Positions 37,293 through 64,000 of a stretch of DNA of 64,000 bases are shown here, piece by piece. A model generated the notes under the pieces. The model was not told the DNA's origin, searched no databases, and saw only the letters and a program-made list of their open reading frames with translations. Both the position numbers and the translations under genes were made by a program. Source of the DNA: Latrodectus hesperus (taxonomy: Eukaryota; Arthropoda; Arachnida; Araneae; Theridiidae); assembly GCA_037975125.1 (NCBI GenBank), contig JAJQOW010000024.1:434001-498000 (forward strand). The letters run 5' to 3'. The stretch's first letter is position 1; each line of letters begins with the position of its first letter.

Positions 37293-39129
37293 CAGCCTAA
37301 CAGCTTAAAATCATTGTAAGGTATTTTAGTATCCACCGAGTAAATTGTCAATTAGAACTTTTTATAAATAATGGGCCATAAAAAAATTATAAGCATCTTT
37401 CCAGATAAATGTGCAAAAAGAAAGCATAAGGACAACATCCATCTCCCGTTGCACACAGTGACAATTTACAATATTTCCATAAAACTTATTAAACCTTATT
37501 GCTATGAAATATAGTACAATTTAAAGTATAAATCTAATGAAGAAGTGAAGAACTACCCAAAATTAAGAGTTGAGATTAACTGTTGGAGGAATTAAAACAT
37601 ACGCAATTAAATAAATTTTTTAGTTGTAAGAAATGTGGCATTGAAATAATTACCCAGCAGAAAGCTTTGTATTGATAAGAGGAATTATTACGGTTTCCAA
37701 CTGATAATTAGTGGAGAAATAGTAACTTTTACCATAATAGAAGAAAGAAAACACAAGTCTTTCTTCAAAAATAATGATTTTCAAAAATAAATTCGATATA
37801 AGAACACAACCTGGAAATTATGCCTCATGCACTTGAATCATTAATTTTCCTAGTGAAGGTAGAATAAATATCATCCATGCGGTACAGAAAACGGTTTTTC
37901 TGATAAAGTTTTAAAAGCTATCTCTTTGGAAATTAAATTCGAGATATCTTTAATCAAAATGCTTGACGACTCCTAGCTAGATCAGATACCAATACAAGTG
38001 GCAGGATTTTCTCATGTGTTCGTATTTATATTCAAATTGAACTGACTCATTTTTAAGATGACGTGAAAATATTACTTAAAAAACTATTCTCTCAACAACT
38101 TTAACAGAATTGTAGATGATGAAAATTTCGTTATTCTATATTACATCTCAGCAATCCAAGCACTAACATTGTCAGACTATAAAGATCCATAAAACTGTAT
38201 AGATTGTTAAAGGAATTAACAATTTTTTGTCCTACAATGAATTCCCTTTCATTGTGAATCACCCATGTCCATAAATACAGGATAATACACTTCATATAAC
38301 AATTTCACCCTTGGAGGATTATATCTTCAAGAATGACATCAGGTGACGTTTAGTGTATGTTATAATGAAAAATTAGTGAAAGAAGAATGTTTAAGTAATG
38401 ATAGAGGAACAATATGTAGCCCAAAGTTTCCAAGAAGCAGCACTATGGCATAACCAAAAGATATATGTAAGACTTTTTACAATACAGAATTATTTACCGC
38501 TTGGAAAAATGGGTATACAAAAGTTCAAGAAACTCGGAATCATGTAGTCATCTCTAAGCCTTACCAATAGCGTGAGATTATGGAAACGCCAAGACATTAC
38601 AACATGAGTCGTGTCTCAGTTACAAGATTAATATTAACGATTAATCTTGTAACTGTGACACGATTAATTGAACTAGAGAAACGATTAATATTTATCAAAA
38701 ACTACCAAAAGAGCCAAAAGCAATATAGCATCAGATCAGTTTTGTCAGCTGCCTTCACATGAGGAATACAATTTCAAGTCAAACTACACCGACAGTTGTC
38801 ACAACATAGCCTATATGCTCGCAATTATGTCATTTACTCGACTCACGGAGATCCTATGTCGTTGGTGATCAGCTTAATGTAGAGTATATAATCTGAATAC
38901 CTACACAGTGAATGTGTTTTCACAAGAATCTAGATTTAATTTATAACCCGACTCACGTCGAAATTTCAGTGAAGAGTTAGAATATTATTACAAATAAAGC
39001 AACATAATTGAACACTATTATTGAATCTAAGTCGTTTGCCTAAACTAAGTCATTTGAAATGGGAATATTAAAGTTCAAGATTTGCACGTTTAAATCAGTC
39101 ATGACAGACCAAATTTAACAGAACATCAT
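37293..39129. other. Intergenic, no gene seen
   Basis: Somewhat less A+T-rich than average, but with no supported open frame. One strong hairpin is listed separately. Confidence 0.4.
38610..38662. repeat. 53-base hairpin (23-base arms, one mismatch, 7-base loop)
   Basis: The left arm CGTGTCTCAGTTACAAGATT+AAT pairs with the right arm ATTAATCTTGTAACTGTGAC+ACG. Only one A-G-type mismatch interrupts the pairing, and the loop is ATTAACG. The size would fit a small precursor hairpin or a tiny foldback element. Confidence 0.85.
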
Positions 39130-39141
39130 TCTACAAAACAT

Positions 39142-39311
39142 GTGCTTGTTTGTTTTGTTTGTTGGTCAACGGTCATCTTTAGCACATGAGGGTTAATTAG
39201 ACGGGACCTAAGGTTTGAAATGGATTCCGAACCACTACAAACATCAATACCCGAGGTAGGATTCGAATATATGAACTGTTGAAACGAAAGCAAAAGTCTT
39301 CTATTCAACAA
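39142..39311 (-). mobile_element. SINE family A, copy 1 (5'-truncated)
   Basis: Shares body and tail with the copies at 57390 and 63016. The plus-strand order is (TTTG)n tail, GGTCATCTTTAGCACATGAG, GGTTAATTAGACGGGACCTA, and ATTCGAATATATGAACTG (B-box region). The A-box end is missing. Near-identical flanks are CTACAAAACAT (39131-39141) and CTACAAAAACAT (39312-39323). Confidence 0.7.
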
Positions 39312-39323
39312 CTACAAAAACAT

Positions 39324-42300
39324 ACATATTTGCTTATGGGCGATAATGTGCATGGGCGATAAATTTGAGTCTACCGATGATAATGATCATTCTCACTATG
39401 TAACACAATTGATACTGTATAACGAATGGAATGGGCAGCGTCCCAGCCTCGTTTTAATCGAATAAACTATGCATAGAATATGCTCGGCCGATGAGTTGCA
39501 GCCCTACCCCGCCTCCCCTATATGCATAACAGAACTTCAGAACACATTGCTTGCTATATATAATCTCCAAGATCAGTGCGAACGTATTCACCGTAGCCTA
39601 AAGTTAGAACAACGCTCTTTGGAAAGTCCAGAATACAATCGCAGCCACTACTGCACAATGGAAGCTGGTGTTGTTTCTGCATTCTGTATATATATGTAGA
39701 AGTGAGTGCTTGGGAATTTTCCGAGAGCAACAGCCACACTTATTTGATTTAATTTTTGTTTTTTCCTGTTATTTTTTAAGTATTTATTTCATCTAATATA
39801 TTGGCACGGAATGTTTGACATATTAACACACTGGCAAATGTCATATCAACTGTGGAAACTAAAAATAAATGTTTAAAAAAACAGTGTTCCTTTACTCTAA
39901 CAGTTCGAAAAAATACCTCATTATGTTTTCCAAAATGATTAGACATCACAAATGAACGAATTTGAAATGAAAACCTATTCTTGTAGTTGATTGTATTTAT
40001 ACAATAATAATAAAATCGAAGAACATTAACGATTGTCAATAACTTATAAAAGCAATATTCATTCTGTGTTTTACCGAATTACAGATACTGTTTCCTTTAA
40101 GTATATATGTTCTGCTGTAAAAAGTATATTTTTCCACATAGTTTTCTCTTTAGATATTCACTTTAAGCATTCGATGTATGAGATTTTTCTTTTAAGTATT
40201 CATAGAGAAATGCAGCATATTTCTTCCCACCATACAGAAAATACTTTAAAGTTTACCTCAAACCAGTTTTATGAAGCCAAAAATAATTCTTTAGGCTGCC
40301 CTTGAGGTGTCACACTAGGGAGAAAAACAAACCACTTTTTAAATTAAATATTACATGGCAAAATAAATAATTCGTTTTTAAAACAATTCAATGCTTGAAA
40401 ACAATTTTTAACGAAAATTTGAAGCTTTTAAAAGTTAAATGCAAAATATGGCTATTACTTTATCAAAAATATAGTGAATATCTAGAATATCTGGTAGAAA
40501 AGAAATCAGAACTTAGTTTAAGTTTATTTCTCCTCCTGGATACTGCTGTAATAAAAAAGCGAAGAAATCCCATGTTGCCGATATAAAAATTTTTTTAAAA
40601 AAAATTGCTATTTCAAAAGAGTAGATGCTTTTCTTTGTCTGTAAAGGAAGCAGTAAATCTAAACGTAGATAAAGCCAAATTTATAGTCATAATAATAGAT
40701 AGGAAAGCAATTGTTTTAGATATTACAGGAGAATAATTTTGACAAACAAATTTACTTTATTTGCAATTTTAAGGGAAAAAGTATTTTAATTTTTTTCCTT
40801 TCATTCATGAAATATATTAATATTTTATTTATTAGTTTTTACAATTTTAACTTGTAAAAATACTTTATTCGAACTGAATTAGGAAAAAATATAAAAAAAG
40901 ATGTAAAGAAATATTAATTTCAAAAATAAAGTTTTAACTTTGAAGAATGATGCATTTTTTCACTGCATTAAAAGATATTTACATTTTTATATTAATGATA
41001 ATATTTAAATATTATTCACAAATATTTAACTATGAAATTTGATAAATATTTTGAGGTAAGTTTTTAAAAACTTTTTGTGCAATGCAATAAAATATTCTTG
41101 CAATTAAATGGAAAAAATGGCATTTTTGAAAAAAGGAATTCTAAAATATGTATTCAAAAATATTTCTTTATTTGGTTGAAACCGAAAAAATAATTATCAT
41201 TTTTCAAAATCCAGTAATTTTTAACATATCCGAAACTAATATGCATAAACTACTTCATTTTGAAAGCTTATTTAAGAATATAAAGCATTTGCAACATTGG
41301 TAATGATTTACTGCATAAACCAGTGTTATTCAAGCGGCAAAAAAGAAATATTTTAGAAGTTAAAATAAATAATTTAGAATATTTAATTCATTTTTTAACT
41401 CTTAATTCTTTCTTTCTTTTTTAAATATTCTTATATTCTCTTTTTTAAACTCCCAAATTTTTTTCTTCCTAGTTAAATATTTACAAAACATGGAACTCTC
41501 TTGTGTTGATAAATTTTGTAATCTCTAAATTGTAAATATTTAATGTATTTCATATGTAATATTAATATATTTAGAATATATAATAAATATTAAGAAATAA
41601 GCAACAAGATAAAAATTTATTATATATATCAATTCTATCATAAATTTTAAAGCCTACACTTTTCATTATGACAGAATAGTAGCAATAGCATATAATATTC
41701 TTGATACATGAATAATGAAATGACAATAAACAAAATGCTAAAATAAATAAAAACATAACAATAAAATATGTAATAAGCATTTGATATAGAAATTTTAAAT
41801 ATATACTAAAATAATCCTCCAATTAACATACATTCAATAAGTTAAAAATGGTGTAAATTGATCAAAAATACACAATTTCTTAACAGAAAATCATAATTTT
41901 AAAAAAAATTTCAATGTGAACATAATTATTTGCATGTTTTTCATACATAATTTTAAAATTGATGTTAATGCAAAATAATTTAAGACAAATTTTACTATAT
42001 ACAGATGCATATATGCTTTAACTATATGTACATCTTTGTTTCCATATACATTGCATAGCAAAAAGATGTAAAGTAGATTTTGATATCAAGGCTAAAAAAT
42101 TTCGTTAAGCACATGTGAATGCTTAATAATGAAGATTGAAAACAGTTTGATACTCATTATCTACAGCTAATGTTACTGTCATTAGAAAAATCACATATTC
42201 ACTGAATATTGTTTGAAGTGATATTTTGAAAGCAAATTATGGGGAGAAAATTTTAGTAACACACATTTACAAGCAAAAATCTTTGGATATAATACTGGAA

Positions 42301-45300
42301 AAGACCTTTTTAATTTTTCTAAATTTATTTAATTATGAAATATTCTTCTAATCTTGCTCATAAGTTTTTAAATAAAGATTTCAGTGCTTGATTGTTATTC
42401 TAAAGGATCAGAGAATAATTTTGGCCTTAAAAATTCTAAATAGGTAGAAATGTCAATTTATTTAAGGCAAAACTTTTAGACACATTTTAGCGCTATGCAA
42501 AGTATAAAGACGTAAGGAAAAATAATGAAAAAAAGAGAAAACATTGTTTTAAAATTAAAAACAATAAAAGTACATGAATGAGAAACATAACATTAAAAAT
42601 TACATAAATTGAAATAAAAAAATTACCAGTGCATTAAAAATTGCAATGATCAAGAAATTTATGTGGTCAACTTTTTGGTATAATTTCTTCATCCTTCCTC
42701 ATAATTTCTGTTAGCTGCTAAAAATGGTCAACCGTTGTTTTCAAAACTATATATTTCTACAGTATAAAGTCCATACTCTTAATCCACAATCTAGTCACCA
42801 TAAAATAATTTTATCAAGAATAAACACATTAAAACAAAAACAACGACCCATTACTGTTGCAAGAAGGTGATCCATAACTTCTGTGAAACACTATCTACAA
42901 AAAACAATTTCTCACTACCATCGATATAAGAAGAAATAGTGAAATATCTATGGAATGAATAAAAAATAATGCCTTATAAAATAACTATCATAAACTATCA
43001 ACTACTTAGTTCAATTTTTTCAAGAAAAATGGGCATAAGAATTAGGTGACAAAAACAAAATGGAAAGTTTAATAATAACCTTAAATGGAAAGCTGCCACT
43101 AATTCAATAAAGAGTCAAATAGAGTTAATAATTGCTTTTGTATATTCTTTATATAAAGAGAAGTGTTATACTTTCAAAATAATTTAACTAAGCCTACAGA
43201 AGAGATGATTCTCTTGATTATTGTGTTAATTGCAATTAATAATTTTTATTCTATGGATAAATTCTTATTTTTAAAACTATAATTAATAAAATTAATTTTA
43301 AAATTAATTCTTAAAAACACATTCAATTAGCAAAGCATCAACAGGAAAAATGTGTTGAATTTTACAATAAATATTTGAAATAATTTTTTATTTTTCACAA
43401 AATGTGAATCTTATTATTTTGTTCTATATTAAGTTTTGCATGTTTTTGAAAAATTTTATATTTTCAGCTGCTAAAATATTTTAGAGATCATATTATTCAA
43501 ACCAGACAACAAATAATACAATTAAACTTAATGAATTCTTTTAGTTTTTTTAAATAAGTTTTTTAAACTTATGGTTTATATAACAATTAATTAAAATATG
43601 ATTAATATAACATAATTTATGAAACATAATTAAATAGCAGTTAAATATTTGCATTTAATTACAAGCTTAATTAATTAATAAAGGTAAGAAGAAAAATATT
43701 TTCTGCAATCTGAGAACTTTATTCTTTATTACAGAATGTTTAAGTATGTTTACAATAATACTAGAAAATATAAACATATGTTAAAAAAAAATTTTTCTCA
43801 ACAATGAAACTAAAATCTAAAATCATATTTTCATGTCAGAAAAATTTAACTCAGTTTTGGGAACAGAAAATGGTTTATATTTTGTGCAAAAGATAGAAAA
43901 ATAACATATTCTATTAAATATTTTACTCTAAAACTACATATAAAATTAAATCTAAATACAAAATTTTTATTAATATTTTATTTACTTAAGTTAACTTACT
44001 TATTTACTAAGTTTACTTACTTAAGTTAAATTTTGTTGGCAACTAACAAGGCACTAGTTCTGTAAAAGGCATTTTTAGGCATATAGTACTAATATTCTAC
44101 AGTACAAGTGCAATTTCTTAAGTTATTAAATAGCTATACTTTTAAAATATTTTTGAAATTCAAAGCAATAGAAATAAAAATATCATTAAAAGAAAATAAG
44201 AAAAAATTGCATAAAAAAGGGAGTTATTTTATCAGTTTAATTACAAGAAAAACTTGAACAATAAAAAACACACACATTTTTCATTAATTTTAAAGTTTCT
44301 AAATTGTTGATTATAATTTGTAAAAATATTGAAAAATAAACAAAAAATTTGAAAAATGCACAGAATAAAAAACAGCTCTAAAAACAATTCTAACATAATG
44401 AAAACAAAAAAATGTATTAATCTTTTAATTATTGAAAAAGACAGCATAATAATTTAATGCATTATGTAAACAATAGAAAAACATAAGTAAAATAACGTTG
44501 TAATTTCATTTTCAAACCAAAGAGAAAATTATCAATAAAAATAGCAAAATATTCAGTATCATTGAACACTTAAATCTAATAATATAATTTTTTGAAAATT
44601 CTTCATAGTAAACCATAAGTAAAATTGAATTACATAAATATGTAAAGATTTATTAATTAAAAGTTATTAATTGAGAACAGTTGGAAATTTACATAAAAAT
44701 ATATTGAAAAGTTTAATTCTCATCCATTTTAAAATGTATTTTATAAAGATGCATAAAAAACAAAACCTGAAAACTATTATACCCAATATCTTTGATACAA
44801 TCAAACATAAAAATGTCATTTTAATTTAATGAAAAAATTAACAATTATTATTTTTGTGTGTATGTTATTATTTCTACAAAATATGAGCTTTTATAATATT
44901 TTTATTAATAAAATGTATCAATTCAATTAGTCTAAAATTAAGTAATCAAACTTCATTTTGATTTCATTGTAACATTTTTTTTCACAAGAGAATTAATTAG
45001 CTTGGAACTTAGTTTAAAATAGATTTTGAATCCTTACAAATACCTTCAGGTGAAGTGAAAATAAAATCAATGAATTATTGTACTAAAAGTCAGGCCATTT
45101 GATGGTCTGCTCAGCCTTACTTCGTTTGTCTTGGTTTTATAATTCTACCATCAAATTTTGTATAAAAAGGCAAAAGCAACATGGATCTACAATTTAAGGT
45201 AGATCTTAACTAAACAAACAATCATAACCTAAACTATTGTTAAAACTTTAAATTGCTGAATTAAAACAAAAATGTAAACAAGGAATGTGTTAACACACTT

Positions 45301-45606
45301 AATTTATACATCATTTACAAATTTGGCATTGTAATAAAATTATGAATTGAAAATTAAATGTAATTTTAAGCTAATGTGATTAGCAACCATGATTTTTTTA
45401 TCATCTGAGAAGAATTAGTAATGTTCCATTTATAATGATCATTCACTTCAATAAAATTATGACGAATTATGATAAATCTTGATATATAGATGGTTATTTT
45501 CTTATTTACTTTTCTTAAGTAATTTAATTGCAACAAAGTTACAATTCCATATTTTACAAACTTCAAAAAATATTAACATTTTTTAGCCCACACTAATTTC
45601 CTTAAC
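39324..45606. other. Long intergenic region, no gene recognised
   Basis: A G+C-richer patch at about 39420-39730 carries short open frames on both strands (76 and 61 residues) with no recognisable domain. It is more likely a repeat remnant than a gene. From 40 to 45.6 kb the sequence is uniformly A+T-rich with only short chance frames. Confidence 0.4.
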
Positions 45607-45932
45607 ACTCAACATTTTATTATTTACTTTATATGATTGATATGGATATGGTTAGTATCCATATATTTATTGTGACCTGAACAGTATTTGTAAATTATGC
45701 TCTGTAGAATTTGTGATAGAAAGTAACTCACCTCAACAAAATTATGGCAAATTATCATGAAAAATCTCTCATTCAACATTTTATTATTTACTTTATATGA
45801 TTGATATGGATATGGTTAGTATCCATATATTTATTGTGACCTGAACAGTATTTGTAAATTGTGCTCTGTAGAATTTGTGATAGAAACCAACTCACCTCAA
45901 CAAAATTATGGCAAATTATCATGAAAAATATT
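45607..45932. repeat. Recent tandem duplication, 164-base unit
   Basis: Two copies starting near 45607 and 45771 differ at only a few positions (for example AAATTATGCTC against AAATTGTGCTC, and GAAAGTAACTC against GAAACCAACTC). Each contains a hairpin, ATATGGATA-TGGTTAG-TATCCATAT. More diverged fragments of the same unit lie just outside (about 45440-45490 and 45930-46030), so this is an older repeat field with one fresh duplication. Confidence 0.9.
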
Positions 45933-47578
45933 TAAAAAGACTAGTATCTTGTTATTTTCTTATTATAAACATAGTATATGACAATATTTAATGTCAGCAT
46001 TTTCCAAGCTACAAAAAATATTAGCATTGTGAATGAAAAGGGAAACATGGGTTAATGTCATGTTTATACCCTTCGTATTTATTATTTTATTTTAACTATT
46101 TGATCTACATACATATTTTGAATTTGAAATAAGATATATATCTTACACTGATAACTAACGCATTATATGGAATAAATTTGCTTCCACAGATTCTACATAT
46201 TTTCTATTAATTTACATATTTATATAATCTTAATGTATCACACAAAAGAAACTAAATCTAGGTTTAGCTATTTCAAAGGAAGCTCCAAAAGTATCATTTC
46301 TCAAATCTGAATTTAATCAAAAAGACAGCTGTGTTAGAACTGCTTAAAATTGTGCAATTTCAAATACATGTAAAATGAAATCAATAATTGAAAGGATTTT
46401 TTTAAAAATTAAAATAATTTGTTTTAAAATGAAGCAATTTGAAAAATTATATACATACTTCCTATATTGCTCTTCAAACAACTGATAGCAATCCATTTGC
46501 ACAGATAATTTAAATTTTCTTTTATTTACTACAAGATAACAAGTTGATCAATAGAAATTGCACTAAACTTGACAAAAGTTTCAGAAGTTTTTAATATAAT
46601 TAATAAATGCAATACTTTTAAAATTTAAAAATCTGCAGTAAACAAAAAAGTATTTTAACAATAATGATTGCTTAAATGTCTATATTTTTATCCACAAAGT
46701 GAAGTATTTTCATTTTTAATTATAAATGGCATCATTCTTGTAAACCTAACCTTTAATTTAAAATTTGTTCACAATTACACAATACTGCAAAGTTTCAATT
46801 ATCTACAATACAATATTAATCTAAAATATTTCTTATTTCTCTTAAAAAGATTTTACAACAAATTCATTCTACAGCACACAACTAAATTAAAGCTAAATAG
46901 TTTTGTAACTCTAATTCATTTTGGCAGTATTTAATATAGTAAAAAATACGGAAACTGCATTTTCGCTCATTAAAAATTATAAATCTAAAAATAAATTAAT
47001 TTACATTTTAATGATACGCATACACAGAATAAACATGTTACAAGAAAAATAAAATAGGAATGTATTATTGGAATGAATATAGATGTCCTTGTTACAAACA
47101 ACAAAAAATTCAAACATCAATTAAAATTTGTAAATCAGCAAATGAGATTTTCAATACATGTTTATAAAATATTAATTAATGATTTCAATGAAAGGATTTA
47201 TTATTGATAAAATATAGATTAAATTTAAACATATTTAATAACATTTTTCAATTAAAATAAATTTGATGAACTAAAATATATATATTGATGAATTTAATTT
47301 TTAATTGTTTAAAATTTTGGGAATGAAAAACTAATAATTTCATGATTTTAAGTTAAATGCAAAAAATATAAACATTTTATAGTAATTACTTTTAACAAAA
47401 AAGTTATTTTAAAGCTAAACAAATTATATGATAACTGGTTTAAAATAGGAAACATAATTTCAAAGATCTACATTTGGATAATATAAAGCTAATAATATCA
47501 CAAAGAAACTAAACATAACTATACAAAATAAAGCCTTAAACTAATATATACACAGATACACAATCATGAATAACAACT
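45933..47578. other. Region 3' of the coronin gene, probably including its 3' UTR
   Basis: No gene recognised. The coronin 3' UTR must lie at the right end. An AATAAA on the minus strand occurs near 47197-47202, about 380 bases past the stop codon, but others may be used. Confidence 0.35.
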
Positions 47579-63643
<16,065 letters not shown>

Positions 63644-64000
63644 CTGAAATGTTATTAATTAATAAATTATTAAATAATGCTTCAAAATCACATCAAACCT
63701 TACCTTAAAAATAGCAATAAATCTTGCTTGATTTGAAAAATAACATTTTTACTGAATTTTTAGATAAAATTTCATATTTATAAACAATATCAAAATATAA
63801 CATTTCTAATAAACTTTCTGCCCAATACAATCAGCATAAAAAATTAAAAACTGATCATTTTAAATAAGTAGAATTAAAATTATAAAGTGCATGGCAAAAA
63901 TTCAAATTCTTTATTAATAAAAATTTAAGATAACATTTAAACAATTAAAATATTTTTTGCTTCTTTCTATTTTGTAATTCTTTGGATTTTAAATAATTTG

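Overview
This window looks like nuclear DNA of an arthropod, most likely an arachnid such as a spider. The evidence is high A+T content (by eye about three quarters or more), genes split by GT-AG introns, many (AT)n runs, tRNA-derived SINEs, a Tc1-like DNA transposon and a Ty3/Gypsy relic. The spider assignment is inference from the general character of the sequence. No marker in the window fixes the species.

Left part (about 0.4-30 kb). Four intronless genes, all on the minus strand, encode related secreted or membrane proteins of about 276-278 residues: 471-1301, 9293-10129, 15730-16566 and 27803-28639. I do not recognise the family. All four share a signal peptide, a GRTYDQI motif after a basic pair, a YPQ..Y..KGE.FYQPS.KGG block, a nearly invariant hydrophobic helix starting at SEKPLAAAAIIPLS, one N-glycosylation sequon (NST) and two cysteines near the C-terminus. 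Each has a TATA box 60-85 bases before its ATG and a conserved module of about 60 bases further upstream. The flanks of the genes are homologous too, so the array arose by tandem segmental duplication. It was later hit by a 1395-bp Tc1-like element (between genes 3 and 4), a Gypsy fragment (between genes 1 and 2), SINEs and (AT)n expansions. This family is the best candidate here for something undescribed.

Middle part (about 30-47 kb). No convincing protein gene is visible. There are SINEs and very short retroposons with target-site duplications, a perfect 54-base palindrome, a second strong hairpin and a recent 164-base tandem duplication.

Right part (47.6-63.6 kb and beyond). The 3' half of a type II coronin gene (CORO2-like, an actin-regulating WD40 protein) lies on the minus strand. 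Seven exons are visible; the 5' exons lie past the right edge. The exons encode the end of the beta-propeller, the conserved post-propeller segment, a linker and a C-terminal coiled coil. Its introns carry SINEs of a CAAA-tailed family and a probable pogo/Tigger transposase relic.
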